Positions 52,553 to 63,436 of a DNA stretch of 64,000 bases are shown one piece after another. Source of the DNA: Palsa-147 sp963771905. GTDB lineage: Bacteria > Acidobacteriota > Terriglobia > Acidiferrales > UBA7541. The DNA lies in contig CAVYVI010000004.1 of NCBI GenBank assembly GCA_963771905.1, positions 62,001 to 126,000 on the forward strand. Direction: 5' to 3'. The notes beneath the pieces were generated by a model. That model saw only the letters and a program-made list of their open reading frames with translations. It was not told the origin of the DNA and did not search any database. Made by a program: the position numbers and the translations under genes. Every line of letters begins with the position of its first letter. Positions within the stretch are counted from its first letter, which is position 1.

Positions 52553-53677
52553 TCATTCCTCTGGCTGAGCGTGCTGGCTGATATTGAGGAGCACGCCGGT
52601 GGCCAAGAGCATGACGAGTAAACTCGAGCCGCCGTAGCTGATGAAGGGCAGCGGAATGCCTTTCGTCGGGACGAGGCCGAGGACGACGCTGAGATTGACG
52701 AGGGCCTGGCCGACAACGAGCGTCGTGAAGCCGAGACCCAGAAGGCGACCGAATTCGTCGGGCGCCTGAATGGCTGCGCGGAAAGCGCGCCAGCCCCAGA
52801 AGGTGAAAAGGGCGAGAACGGCGACGGCGCCGATGTAGCCGAGCTCTTCGGAGAGGACGGCGTAAATAAAATCGGTGTGCGCTTCGGGGAGATAGAAGAG
52901 CTTCTGCTTGCTTTCCATGAGGCCGACGCCGGTGAGGCCGCCGGAGCCGACGGCGATGAGAGATTGGAGGAGCTGGAAGCCGTAGCCCTGCGGATCCGAA
53001 TCGGGAGCGCGGAAGGCCATCAGGCGGTGATAGCGGTAGGGCACGCGAACGATGAGCAGATAGAACACGGGCATAGCGGCGAGAACGCCACCCGCCAGAT
53101 ATTTCCAGGAGAGTCCGGCGACAAAGAGCATGACGACGGCGACGAGAAGAATCATGCAGGCGGTGCCCATATCGGGTTCGGCGAGGATCAATGCGGCAAT
53201 GATCAAAACCGGCGCGAGAGCAGGGAGAAGAGAATGTTTGATGTCGTTGATGTCAAATTGCGGGGCGCCGCGTGGAGCGGACTTGCGCAGCTCGAGAAAC
53301 CAGGCGAGATAGAGAATCACGACGAGCTTGGCGATTTCGGACGGCTGGATGCTGGCGGGGCCGAGGCGAATCCAGCGATGGGTATGATGCGAGCGATCGA
53401 GGAAGAAGACGCCAAAGAGAAAGAGAAGAATCAATCCGAGGCCGGTGAAGATGACGCGCGGCTGACGCAGCTTGCGATAATCGAAATTCATCAGCGCGAA
53501 CATGCCGATGATGCCAATGATCATGAAGAAAAGCTGGCGGAGGAAAAACCCATAGCCGCTGCCGCCCTCTTCGCTGGCAGTGACGGCGGAAGCGCTAAAA
53601 ACCATGACGGCGCCGACGAGGCAGAGGGCGATGGTGGCGCCGAAGAGCTTGCGATCCGGTTGTAGGGTCCGAGGCAT
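52553..53677 (-). CDS. ftsW: SEDS glycosyltransferase FtsW
   Basis: 374 residues, about ten membrane helices. SEDS motifs: HRWIRLGPASIQPSEIAKL, catalytic region LAEPDMGTACMI, YFLPEAHTDFIYAVLSEELG-like (LPEAHTDFIYAVL), and KGIPLPFISYGGSSLLV. It polymerises lipid II at the septum with its partner FtsI. AGGAG upstream of ATG 53677. The position between murD and murG is the usual dcw site. Confidence 0.96.
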   Translation of the reverse strand: MPRTLQPDRKLFGATIALCLVGAVMVFSASAVTASEEGGSGYGFFLRQLFFMIIGIIGMFALMNFDYRKLRQPRVIFTGLGLILLFLFGVFFLDRSHHTHRWIRLGPASIQPSEIAKLVVILYLAWFLELRKSAPRGAPQFDINDIKHSLLPALAPVLIIAALILAEPDMGTACMILLVAVVMLFVAGLSWKYLAGGVLAAMPVFYLLIVRVPYRYHRLMAFRAPDSDPQGYGFQLLQSLIAVGSGGLTGVGLMESKQKLFYLPEAHTDFIYAVLSEELGYIGAVAVLALFTFWGWRAFRAAIQAPDEFGRLLGLGFTTLVVGQALVNLSVVLGLVPTKGIPLPFISYGGSSLLVMLLATGVLLNISQHAQPEE

Positions 53678-53691
53678 GCGTTACGCTTCTC

Positions 53692-55101
53692 CTAGTGATG
53701 ATTGGCCGGCGCGCCGGCGTTGGCGGCGTGGCCGGAACGATGCGCGGCGAGCTGGCGGATCAAGTCTTTGAAAACGCGGCCGCGATGCTCGTAATTTTCG
53801 AACTGATCGAAGCTCGAGCAGGCAGGCGCGAGCAAAACGGTGTCGCCGGGCCGCGCGTGCTCGAAGGCCAAGTGCACGGCGCGATCGAGAGATTCGGCGT
53901 GGACGAGCGGCACGGCGTCGCCGAGATCGGCGGCAATTTTGGGAGTGGCGGAACCGATCAGAAGGGCGACACGCGCGTGACGGCGGAGCGGCTCACGGAG
54001 CGGCGTGTAGGGTGCGCCCTTGTCCTTGCCGCCGAGAATCACGAGGAGCGGCGAGGAAAATGCGGTGATGGCTTTGAGCGTGGCGTCGACGTTGGTGGCT
54101 TTCGAATCGTTGTAGAACTGGACGCCATCGATTTCCGCGACGAACTCGATGCGATGCTCGACGCCGGGAAATGTTTTGACGCCGTGCGAAATTGCGGCGG
54201 GCGCGGCGCCGGACAATCGCGCGGCGATGCATGCGGCGAGAACGTTTTCGACGTTGTGGCCGCCGCGGAGAGGAATATCTTCGCGGCGGAGGAGGATTTC
54301 TTCGGCGCCGTCGTCGCGAAAAATAATCTGGGCGTCGCGCAAAAATGAGCCGCTCGCGACGCGTTTTTGGCGGCTGAACCAGTAGACATGCGGGCGCGCG
54401 GGCAAGCGTTGCGCGACTTCGGGATCGTCGGCGTTGAGAATGGCGGCGTCGCATTCGATCTGATTTTCGAAGAGGCGCATTTTCACGCGCGCGTACTCTT
54501 CGAAGGAAGTGTGGCGATCGAGATGATCGGGCGTGAGATTGAGGAGGACGCCGATGTCGGGGCGGAAAGCTTCGATGGTTTCGAGCTGAAAGCTGCTGAT
54601 TTCGGCGACGGTGATGGTCGAATCCGTAGAGGATTCGACATGAGCGAGAAGAGGCGTGCCGATATTGCCGCCGATCAGTGTTGGAATCCCGGCGGTTTTC
54701 AGAATGTGAGCGACGAGAGAGGTGGTGGTCGTTTTGCCGTTCGAGCCCGTGATAGCGACAAGGCGGCCGTGCAGGAAGCGCCACGCCAATTCGATTTCGC
54801 TCCAGACAGGAATGCCGCGGCCACGCGCGAGTTCGAGGGGCGGCAATTTCGCGGGGACGCCGGGGCTGACGACAACGAGGTCCTGATCGAGGAAAATTTC
54901 GGAACGATGCACGCCGAGCTCAACGCGCACACCGGCGGAACGCAATTTCGCGGCGGCTTCCTTCAGCTTTTCTTCGGGCAGCTCGTCGGTCGCGGTGACG
55001 CGAGCGCCGCGGGCTGCGGAGAAGAGCGCGGAGGCAATTCCCGTGCGCGCGAGTCCGACGACCAGCACGCGTTTATCCGTCAAATCGATTCCGGGCCGCA
55101 C
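53692..55101 (-). CDS. murD: UDP-N-acetylmuramoylalanine-D-glutamate ligase
   Basis: 469 residues from GTG 55101, chosen because GAGGT lies 8 bases upstream and because earlier starts would run into mraY. Motifs: DKRVLVVGLARTGIASALF, ITGSNGKTTTTSLVAHIL, LNLTPDHLDRH, NDSKATNVDATLKAI. It adds D-Glu to UDP-MurNAc-L-Ala. The mraY stop is 5 bases upstream, and the ribosome site lies inside mraY. Confidence 0.95.
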   Translation of the reverse strand: MRPGIDLTDKRVLVVGLARTGIASALFSAARGARVTATDELPEEKLKEAAAKLRSAGVRVELGVHRSEIFLDQDLVVVSPGVPAKLPPLELARGRGIPVWSEIELAWRFLHGRLVAITGSNGKTTTTSLVAHILKTAGIPTLIGGNIGTPLLAHVESSTDSTITVAEISSFQLETIEAFRPDIGVLLNLTPDHLDRHTSFEEYARVKMRLFENQIECDAAILNADDPEVAQRLPARPHVYWFSRQKRVASGSFLRDAQIIFRDDGAEEILLRREDIPLRGGHNVENVLAACIAARLSGAAPAAISHGVKTFPGVEHRIEFVAEIDGVQFYNDSKATNVDATLKAITAFSSPLLVILGGKDKGAPYTPLREPLRRHARVALLIGSATPKIAADLGDAVPLVHAESLDRAVHLAFEHARPGDTVLLAPACSSFDQFENYEHRGRVFKDLIRQLAAHRSGHAANAGAPANHH

Positions 55102-55106
55102 TGTTG

Positions 55107-56240
<1,134 letters not shown>

Positions 56241-56241
56241 A

Positions 56242-57729
56242 TCAGTCCCGCCCCGACCGCACGCGCTCGGGAGATTCGGCGGCAGGCTGCGCGTTCTTCG
56301 CAGGATATTTCGCGCGAAGCGTCTCGAGAATTTTTTCCATTTTCACGCCGCGGGAGCCTTTCAAGAGCAGCAGATCGCCGCGGGTCAGAAAATCCGATAG
56401 GAATTCGGCAGCCTCTTCGGACGACGCGAAAAACCGCGTTTGCGCGGACGGATGACCTGCGGCGATGGCGCCCTTCACTATCTCCGCGGCGTCGCCCTGC
56501 ACACCAAAAATCCAATCGATGCGGCGGGTCATGGCGGCGTGGCGTCCGCAATCGCGATGGAATTGCGGCGAGGACGCGCCGAGCTCGAGCATTTCGCCCG
56601 CGGCCAGAATGCGCCGGCGATAGTTGCCGGAATTTGCGAGCAGATCCGAGAGCGCATCGAGGGCCGTGGGACTCGAATTGTAAGAATCGTTGATCACCAC
56701 AAATCCTTCATCGAAGCGAACGACTTCGCCGCGCTTGTCGGGCGGCTGCAATGCCGGAAACACCTGCTTGGCGTCGGCGGCGCCCACACCCCAAATGCTG
56801 GCCGCGGCAAGAGCGCCGACTGCGTTCATGACGTTGTGCCGGCCGATGAGCGGCAATTCGAGCCGCGCGCGTCCGCCCGGCCACGCAAAATCGAAGGCCG
56901 TGCCTTCGATACCGCGGTCTTCGATATTTTCGGCGCGGAACGCCGTTTTCGCGGCGCCGCCGAACCAAAGCACGGGCCCGGGCGCGGCGTCGGCGAACGC
57001 GGCGACGCGCTCGTCGTCGGCGTTCAGCACAGAGACCGCGCCATATCCATCACTGCGGCGCGGCAAGTTGTCGATCAATTCGCGCTCGGCCAATGCGACT
57101 TCATCAAGCGAACTGAAAAATTCGAGATGCTCGATGGCGACGCGCGTAACGACGCCGACATCGGGCGCGCAAATTTGCGTCAGGCGCGCCAATTCGCCGC
57201 GCCGCGACATTCCCAGCTCGACGACAACAGCCTCGTGATCGTCCTCGAGTTGCAGAAGCGTGAGCGGCAGACCGTATTCGTTGTTGAGGTTGCCGCTGGA
57301 CTTCAGTACGCGGAACCTCGCGGCCAACAGCGCCGCGAGAATTTCCTTCGTGGTCGTTTTTCCCACCGAACCAGCGACGGCGCCCACACGTCTTCCCGGC
57401 GCAGCCTCGCGCCACTTGCGGAGGACATTCGAAGCCAATTGCTGGAGCGCGCGGAGCGTGTCTTCGACTGGGAACAGCCGGCCGCGAATCGCTTCCGGGT
57501 AAGCGGCCACGGAATCTCGCGCCACGACCGCGGCCGAAACAGCATTTGCCAGAACACTCTCCACGAAAGTGTGTCCGTCGTGACGCGGTCCGCGTATGGC
57601 GACGAACAGTTCGCCGGGACGAACGGAGCGAGAATCAATCGAGACACCGGCCACCCGGGCCAGGGGGTCGAGCCCGGCGGGAAGCGGTACACCCATACCG
57701 CCAGCCACCTGTTCCATCGTCCACCGCAT
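56242..57729 (-). CDS. murF: UDP-MurNAc-tripeptide D-alanyl-D-alanine ligase
   Basis: 495 residues. GVSIDSRSVRPGELFVAI, ATP-binding AVAGSVGKTTTKEILAALL, VVVELGMSRRGELARL, INDSYNSSPTALDALSDL, GEMLELGASSPQFH. It adds D-Ala-D-Ala to the stem peptide. The C-terminal ~30 residues are Lys/Arg/Ala-rich. It follows murE by about 108 bases. Confidence 0.96.
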   Translation of the reverse strand: MRWTMEQVAGGMGVPLPAGLDPLARVAGVSIDSRSVRPGELFVAIRGPRHDGHTFVESVLANAVSAAVVARDSVAAYPEAIRGRLFPVEDTLRALQQLASNVLRKWREAAPGRRVGAVAGSVGKTTTKEILAALLAARFRVLKSSGNLNNEYGLPLTLLQLEDDHEAVVVELGMSRRGELARLTQICAPDVGVVTRVAIEHLEFFSSLDEVALAERELIDNLPRRSDGYGAVSVLNADDERVAAFADAAPGPVLWFGGAAKTAFRAENIEDRGIEGTAFDFAWPGGRARLELPLIGRHNVMNAVGALAAASIWGVGAADAKQVFPALQPPDKRGEVVRFDEGFVVINDSYNSSPTALDALSDLLANSGNYRRRILAAGEMLELGASSPQFHRDCGRHAAMTRRIDWIFGVQGDAAEIVKGAIAAGHPSAQTRFFASSEEAAEFLSDFLTRGDLLLLKGSRGVKMEKILETLRAKYPAKNAQPAAESPERVRSGRD

Positions 57730-57837
57730 CGCGTCTCCAGTGGTCCGGTCGTCACCCGTGCTCGCCGTGATCCCCGAGATGTTGCTTCAAACTTAATCCT
57801 TGGCCCCGCCGCGCGTGCCGCAAGGAGGATAAAGGGC

Positions 57838-59415
57838 TTACGCCGTCACCCTCCGGTGACCCATGGCACGCAGAATCTTGCGGGCCATTTCGCGGTCGTC
57901 AAAATCGAGAGTGCGGTCGCGCAAAATCTGGCAAGTCTCGTGGCCCTTGCCGGCGAGCAGGACTAGATCACCGGGCTTGGCTTCCGCCAGAATTAGCTCG
58001 AGCGCTCGTTCCCGATCCGGCTCGATTTGGTACTTCGCGTTCACTTTTTGCAATCCGACGACCACGTCGTTGATGATGCGCAGGGGGTCTTCACTGCGAG
58101 GGTTGTCACTCGTTAAGATGACGAGATCGCTCTGAGCGCCTGCCGCCTCGCCCATCAACGGGCGCGTGGTGCGGTCGCGCTCGCCGCCCGCGCCGAAGAG
58201 GAGCAGGACGCGGCCAGTGCCGACCAATTCGCGCGCGACGGTCAGGAGATTGCGGAGGGCGTCGTCGGCGTGCGCGTAATCCACGACAACTTGAAAGGGC
58301 TGGCCTTCATCGACGCGCTCGAAACGGCCCGGCACGGATTTCAGATCGCGGATGCCGGCCTCGATGCGAGGGATTGGAATGTCTAGAGCGAGGGCGGCGC
58401 CGATGGCGGCGAGAATATTGTAGACGTTGACGCGGCCGACGAGATGCGATTGCACGGCAACTTTTCCGGCGGGAGTCTGAGCGGTGAAATCGAGGCCGGA
58501 GAAAGACAGTGCGAATTTCTTTGTGGTGATCTGGGCGGTTTCTCCGAGACCGTAGGTGAGCGTGCGCTGCTTCGCGGCAGCAAGTTCTTCGATGAGACGC
58601 TGGCCCCAGGAATCGTCGGCATTTAGAACTGCAGCATCGGGCGCGCCGGCACCCGTGCCTGCGAAGAGCTTGCGCTTTTCCGCGAAGTATTCTTCGAAGG
58701 TGTGGTGAAAATTCATGTGGTCGTGGGTGAGATTGGTGAAAACAGCGGCGGCAAAATGGCAGCCCCAGAGGCGATCCATGGCGAGAGCGTGGGAGCTGGC
58801 TTCGAGAACGGCCGCGGAGCCGCCTGCATCGCGGACCTCGGCAAACATTTCCTGGAGGTCGAGCGATTCGGGAGTGGTGTTCTTCGCGGTGCGCGGGCCT
58901 TTGGGCGTGCGGTAGCCGGTGGTGCCGATAAGGCCGGTGGTGTATCCGGCGGCGCGTAGAATCGAATCGATCATGAATGCGGTGGTGGTCTTGCCGTTCG
59001 TGCCCGTGACGCCGACGAGCTGAAGGGCAGCGGCGGGATGGTGAAAGAAATTGGCTGAGGTGATGGCAAGCGCGCGGCGAGCGGAGCCGGCGGGAAGTTG
59101 AATCCACGCGACGTCAGGCGAGGCGTCAGCGGTCCGAGGCGATTCGGATGCGATGGATTTCGCGCCGCGTGCCATCGCGTCGGCGATGAAGCGATTGCCG
59201 TCGTCCTTCGTCCCGTGGAGCGCAAAGAAGAGGGCGCCTAGCGCGACTTTGCGGCTGTCGCAGGCCACGGCCGAAATCTCAGCATCGAGAGGTCCTGTGA
59301 TGCTGATGGCTTCGACGCCGCTCATTAGTTCGCGCAAGTCCATTTCGATGACGTCCTCAACTATCTTAGGGCCGCGCTCGGCGCGGCTCAAATCGCGTTT
59401 CATCGTAAGTGTCAA
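57838..59415 (-). CDS. murE: UDP-MurNAc-tripeptide synthetase MurE (meso-DAP type)
   Basis: 525 residues from TTG 59415; GAGGGAG lies 7 bases upstream, while the in-frame ATG 59403 has none nearby. Motifs: ACDSRKVALGALFFALHG, GVTGTNGKTTTAFMIDSIL, NLTHDHMNFHHTFE, DYAHADDALRNLL and LTSDNPRSEDPL. The DNPR motif is the known marker of meso-diaminopimelate addition. The TTG overlaps the ftsI TGA (TTGA), so translation is coupled. Confidence 0.96.
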   Translation of the reverse strand: MTLTMKRDLSRAERGPKIVEDVIEMDLRELMSGVEAISITGPLDAEISAVACDSRKVALGALFFALHGTKDDGNRFIADAMARGAKSIASESPRTADASPDVAWIQLPAGSARRALAITSANFFHHPAAALQLVGVTGTNGKTTTAFMIDSILRAAGYTTGLIGTTGYRTPKGPRTAKNTTPESLDLQEMFAEVRDAGGSAAVLEASSHALAMDRLWGCHFAAAVFTNLTHDHMNFHHTFEEYFAEKRKLFAGTGAGAPDAAVLNADDSWGQRLIEELAAAKQRTLTYGLGETAQITTKKFALSFSGLDFTAQTPAGKVAVQSHLVGRVNVYNILAAIGAALALDIPIPRIEAGIRDLKSVPGRFERVDEGQPFQVVVDYAHADDALRNLLTVARELVGTGRVLLLFGAGGERDRTTRPLMGEAAGAQSDLVILTSDNPRSEDPLRIINDVVVGLQKVNAKYQIEPDRERALELILAEAKPGDLVLLAGKGHETCQILRDRTLDFDDREMARKILRAMGHRRVTA

Positions 59416-61493
59416 TTCGTATCTCCCTCGGAAGACACGGGGAGGATCTGTCCGGGGCGGCCAAAGCGAACGACGATGCGGCTGCCGCGTTCGACGCGAG
59501 CGCCGGCTTCCAGGGATTGTTCGAGAGCAACGCCGCTGCCAACCAGAACGGGAGTGAGGCCGAGTTTGGAGCAGGTTTCAGTGACGCCGCGGACGCTTTG
59601 GCCGCGCAAGCTCGGGACGATCACGCCCTCCTCACCGCCGAATTCGACGGTCGGAGCGGCGCCGGAAGCGTTGGAAGTCGCGTCAGAAGATGTCGCCGGC
59701 GCGTTCTGGCCGCCTTGCGCAAGCGTGGCGTGGTGCGCGGAGGATTTGTCCGCGGGCGACGGCATCGCATCTTGACGGCGGCGCGCCTCCATCTCGACCG
59801 GCGGGACGACCGGCACATCGTGGGGAACGTTGAGATAGGCGAGAACCTGGGTCGCGACGCGGCGGAAAACCGGGCCGGCGACTTCGCCGCCGTGATGCGC
59901 GCCGATAGGGGAATCGAGAACCACGAGAATCGTAATGGCCGGATCGTTTACGGGTGCAAAACCAACGAAGGAAGTAACGTACTGATTGGGAGAATAGCGG
60001 CCCGTCGTCGGATCAATTTCTTGGGCGGTGCCGGATTTGCCGGCGTCGGTGTAGCCGTTCAAACGCGCGGGCTTGCCGGTGCCTTCGAGGACGACGCCTT
60101 CCATCATGTGGCGAAGCGTGGCGGCGACGCGGGCGTCGAGGATGTGGCGCGGCGCGGGCTCGGTGGCCGCGGCGGCTTGAATGCCGTTGGCGGGACTCGC
60201 ACCGATTGCCTTCACCACGTGCGGACGGTAGAGATAACCGCCGTTGGCCACAGCCGAAATCGCGGTGGTGGTCTGCACCGGCGTGACGCTCACTTCCTGG
60301 CCGATGGCGATCGAGCCGATCGAATTCGCGGACCAATCCTCAACGGGCCGGAAAAGGCCGTGATTTTCACCGGGGAGATCGATGCCAGTGAGCTGGCCAA
60401 TGCCGAACTTGCGGATGGTCTGATAGAAATTCGGCGCGCCAATTTTCAGAGCGATCTTGATCGAACCGACATCGCTCGAATTCGTGAGGACTTGCGCGAC
60501 GGTGAGAACGCCGAAGGGACGCCAATCGTGAATCACGCGGCCCGGCAATTGGATCGAGCCCATCTGGCAATCGACGAGATCGGTGGGAGATGCCACTCCG
60601 TTTTCGAAGGCGCTGGCCATGGTGATAACTTTAAATGTTGAGCCGGGCTCGTAAGCGGCGGCAACGGCGCGGTCCATGCGCGCGTCATCGGAGTAATCGG
60701 GCGAGTCGTTGGAATCAAAGGTGGGCCAATTGGCGATGGCCAACATTTCGCCGGTGTTGGGATCTTCGATGGCGATAGTGCCGGATTTCGCCTGGGTGTC
60801 GGTGATGGCCGCGGACAATTCCTTTTCGGCGATGTACTGGATATTTTCGTCGATGGTGAGGGTGACGCTGGCGCCGGGAAGAGCGGCGTCTTCGCGGCGG
60901 TCAACGCCGCGGCGATGCGCGTCTTCGGTGACGAAGGCGTGCCCAGGTCTGCCGCGAATGAGTTTGTCGAGGGAGTATTCGATGCCGCCGAGGCCGTGCT
61001 CGTCGACATCGACGTAGCCGATAACCTGCGACGCGAGAGTGCGCTGGGGATAGACGCGCACCGGTTCCTTCTGGACGTAGATGCCGCGGAGGTTGAGGGC
61101 ATCGATGCGGCTGGCGATTTCGGGAGTGAGCTTGCGCGCGAGTTTCGGAAACGGGTGAGGTTCGGCGAGCTTGGCTTCGAGATCTTCGGCGGGAACGTTC
61201 AAAACGTGAGAGAGCAGGCGCGCGACCATTTCGGGATCGTTGATTTCGGAGCGATCGGCGAAGCAATAATCAACGGGCAGGCTGACGGCGAGCTCGTGGC
61301 CGTTGCGATCGAAGATCGTGCCGCGCTTCGGAGTGGTTTCGCGGATTCGCTGCTGCTGATGCTGTGCTTTGGAAAGATAATCGCTATAGCGGAAGAGCTG
61401 GAGGTAACTGAGCCGGATGAGAATGGCGCCTGTCCAAACCACGGCCACGAGAAAAATGATCAACCAGCGGACGCGGGGACTGCGCTGCTCCAT
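59412..61493 (-). CDS. ftsI: Divisome transpeptidase FtsI (PBP3) with PASTA domain
   Basis: 693 residues. N-terminal membrane helix (~9-28, LIIFLVAVVWTGAILIRL), dimerisation domain with RGTIFDRNGHELAVSLP, transpeptidase motifs SxxK (EPGSTFKVITMAS), SSD at the SxN position (LTNSSDVGSIKIAL) and KSGTA. A Pro/Ser/Ala linker leads to a C-terminal PASTA domain (~620-685, VPSLRGQSVRGVTETCSKLG). It cross-links septal peptidoglycan. ftsL lies 117 bases upstream. Confidence 0.96.
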   Translation of the reverse strand: MEQRSPRVRWLIIFLVAVVWTGAILIRLSYLQLFRYSDYLSKAQHQQQRIRETTPKRGTIFDRNGHELAVSLPVDYCFADRSEINDPEMVARLLSHVLNVPAEDLEAKLAEPHPFPKLARKLTPEIASRIDALNLRGIYVQKEPVRVYPQRTLASQVIGYVDVDEHGLGGIEYSLDKLIRGRPGHAFVTEDAHRRGVDRREDAALPGASVTLTIDENIQYIAEKELSAAITDTQAKSGTIAIEDPNTGEMLAIANWPTFDSNDSPDYSDDARMDRAVAAAYEPGSTFKVITMASAFENGVASPTDLVDCQMGSIQLPGRVIHDWRPFGVLTVAQVLTNSSDVGSIKIALKIGAPNFYQTIRKFGIGQLTGIDLPGENHGLFRPVEDWSANSIGSIAIGQEVSVTPVQTTTAISAVANGGYLYRPHVVKAIGASPANGIQAAAATEPAPRHILDARVAATLRHMMEGVVLEGTGKPARLNGYTDAGKSGTAQEIDPTTGRYSPNQYVTSFVGFAPVNDPAITILVVLDSPIGAHHGGEVAGPVFRRVATQVLAYLNVPHDVPVVPPVEMEARRRQDAMPSPADKSSAHHATLAQGGQNAPATSSDATSNASGAAPTVEFGGEEGVIVPSLRGQSVRGVTETCSKLGLTPVLVGSGVALEQSLEAGARVERGSRIVVRFGRPGQILPVSSEGDTN

Positions 61494-61610
61494 GAGCTAC
61501 GGGACTCCGGCCTCGTGAACTTGAATCTTCGCCCGGCGTGATTCATCGCGCTCCGACAGTCCGAGTCCATGTTGAGGCTCGCGGGCCGCGAGAGAGCCGT
61601 GAAAATGAGG

Positions 61611-62000
61611 CTACGGCCGCGGCACTTGCGACTGCGAACGAACTTGAGCGAGCACATCGGCGGAGCTGCCCTGCGCCGGAGCCACCTGGCCGGGCACGGG
61701 GACGGTCAGGCCGAGCTGCTGGCGGGCGATGGCGTCAATGCGCATCGGCGAGCGAAGCGAATCGTCTTCGAGATGCAATTGCTGATTCAGCTGGGCGGCC
61801 TGCGACTTCTCGGATTGCAATTGCTCGAGCGTGTAACGGAGCTGGATGCATTCGAAATGCTGCCAGGCGTAGAAGAGCAGGCAGGACGCGAGCGCCGTGC
61901 CCCAGGCCATGCGGCGGCAGAGTTCGCGGAAGCGATTCGGAGCCGAAGGCCGCGCGAGCCGAGAATTGTCGATGCGCTTGACGGTGTAGTATTCGGTCAT
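61611..62000 (-). CDS. ftsL: Cell division protein FtsL-like
   Basis: 129 residues. Basic N-terminus, one membrane segment (~31-48, MAWGTALASCLLFYAW), then a leucine-zipper-like coil (CIQLRYTLEQLQSEKSQAAQL, LNQQLHLEDDSL) and RIDAIARQQLGL, a motif shared by FtsL proteins. Identity rests on architecture and the place between rsmH and ftsI. ATG 62000 keeps it clear of rsmH; a longer frame to 62093 would overlap it. Confidence 0.85.
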   Translation of the reverse strand: MTEYYTVKRIDNSRLARPSAPNRFRELCRRMAWGTALASCLLFYAWQHFECIQLRYTLEQLQSEKSQAAQLNQQLHLEDDSLRSPMRIDAIARQQLGLTVPVPGQVAPAQGSSADVLAQVRSQSQVPRP

Positions 62001-62016
62001 GTTGCACTGGCGGCGA

Positions 62017-62907
62017 TTACGCTTCCGCCGCGGCTGTCCTTTCCGCGACCCGCATCTTCGCGCTGCGAGCGCGTGGATTGCGGGCAACTTCATCGAGGGT
62101 GGGCTCGATTACTTTTTTCGTGAGAATTCGAAACGTGCCTTCGCGCACCAAGCGCTGGAAGGCGTGCTTGACCAGCCGGTCTTCGAGCGAGTGATAGCTC
62201 AACATCAACCAGCGGCCTTCGGGAGCTAAAGTGGCAGGGGTCCGCGAAAGAAACTGCTCGAGTTCCTCCGACTCTCGATTCACCGCTATCCGCAGCGCCA
62301 GAAACGTTTTTGTCGCGGGATGCAGTCTCTGCCTTCCCCTTGCTTTACGGGCCCCTGCCACAACCGTTGCCAGATGTTCGGTATCGCGGATGGGCCGCGC
62401 GCGAACAATTGCTCTGGCGATTCTGCGTGAATCCCTCTCCTCGGCTTTCTGGTAGAGGATGTCGGCCAGTTCTTTCTCCGGCCGGTAGTTCACAATTTCG
62501 TCGGCGGTCAGCTCTTGCGCGGGGTTCATGCGCATATCAAGAGGCGCCGCCCAGCGGAACGAAAAACCGCGTTCCGGTGTGTCAAGCTCGAGTGTCGAAA
62601 TGCCCAGGTCGGCGACGACGCCATCAAGAGGCGGTGTCTTCAGCTCGCGCGTTACCTCGCCGATTTCGGAAAAGCTTGCCTGCATCAGAGTCACCTTGTC
62701 TTCGTGTTCCTTGAGCCGTTCGCGCGCGATGGCCAGCGCGTTTGGGTCGCGATCGATTCCAATCACGCGCCCCGTGGTCAGGCGGCTGGCAATCTCGACC
62801 AGATGGCCGCCCGTTCCCGCCGTAGCATCGAGGTAAACGCCCTCGGGCCGAATACGCAGCCACTGCAAAACTTCCGCAAGCAGTACCGGCGTATGCAGAA
62901 CGCTCAA
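62017..62907 (-). CDS. rsmH: 16S rRNA m4C1402 methyltransferase
   Basis: 296 residues. Typical opening HTPVLLAEVLQWL, SAM site YLDATAGTGGHLVEIA, GIDRDPNALAIARERL, DGVVADLGISTLELD, ERGFSFRWAAPLDMRMNP, HPATKTFLALRIAVN and SYHSLEDRLVKHAF. It methylates C1402 of 16S rRNA. It is two bases after mraZ. Confidence 0.97.
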   Translation of the reverse strand: MSVLHTPVLLAEVLQWLRIRPEGVYLDATAGTGGHLVEIASRLTTGRVIGIDRDPNALAIARERLKEHEDKVTLMQASFSEIGEVTRELKTPPLDGVVADLGISTLELDTPERGFSFRWAAPLDMRMNPAQELTADEIVNYRPEKELADILYQKAEERDSRRIARAIVRARPIRDTEHLATVVAGARKARGRQRLHPATKTFLALRIAVNRESEELEQFLSRTPATLAPEGRWLMLSYHSLEDRLVKHAFQRLVREGTFRILTKKVIEPTLDEVARNPRARSAKMRVAERTAAAEA

Positions 62908-62910
62908 AAC

Positions 62911-63348
62911 TTAAACGCCCAGGTTGTCGAGTACTTTTTCGTCGTCTTGCGTAATCGGGTTGTTCTTCAAATAATCCAGGAAACGCGTTCGGTTCCAGAT
63001 GGTCAGGTGATCCAAATTTCCCAAGACAGCGACCTCGCCTGCCATCTGCGCGGCTTCTCGCAGCACCGCCGGAATCAGCACCCTGCCCTGGCCATCCAGC
63101 TCGACTACCTGGCCGTAGTAGTTGGTCAGGTCCAGGAATTTCTGTTTCGACCGGTTATGACTTGAGGCTCCGGCGAGCTTGGCTTCTTTTTCGTCCCACA
63201 CCCGCATGGGAAAGATCTTGGCGCAGTCGCCGTTCTCGCTGGTCACGTAGAACTTCTCGCCTAGCGCGCGAAGCTCCGCCAGGAAGGCTGCAGGAATCTT
63301 CAGCCTGCCCTTTGCATCGACCGTAGCGGGATGATTCCCCCGGAGCAT
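62911..63348 (-). CDS. mraZ: Transcriptional regulator MraZ
   Basis: 145 residues. Two SpoVT/AbrB-like halves: MLRGNHPATVDAKGRLKIPA, and VVELDGQGRVLIPAVLREAA, each with the DxxGR motif. It binds GTGG repeats upstream of its own gene and controls the dcw cluster. Five such boxes lie at 63390-63434. Confidence 0.96.
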   Translation of the reverse strand: MLRGNHPATVDAKGRLKIPAAFLAELRALGEKFYVTSENGDCAKIFPMRVWDEKEAKLAGASSHNRSKQKFLDLTNYYGQVVELDGQGRVLIPAVLREAAQMAGEVAVLGNLDHLTIWNRTRFLDYLKNNPITQDDEKVLDNLGV

Positions 63349-63389
63349 TTCTCACGCCGTCCAATTTGCCAGAGTTAGGCCGGAATCGC

Positions 63390-63434
63390 GCCACCGTCAC
63401 CTACTGAACGCCACTTTTAGCCACATTTAACCAC
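63390..63434 (-). promoter_or_regulatory. MraZ operator: five boxes at 10-bp spacing
   Basis: On the minus strand GTGGT, GTGGC, GTGGC, GTAGG, GTGGC start exactly every 10 bases (box ends at 63434, 63424, 63414, 63404, 63394); the fourth is degenerate. This GTGG-N5/6 array is the known MraZ target. It lies between the -10 element and the mraZ start codon. Confidence 0.9.
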
Positions 63435-63436
63435 CG

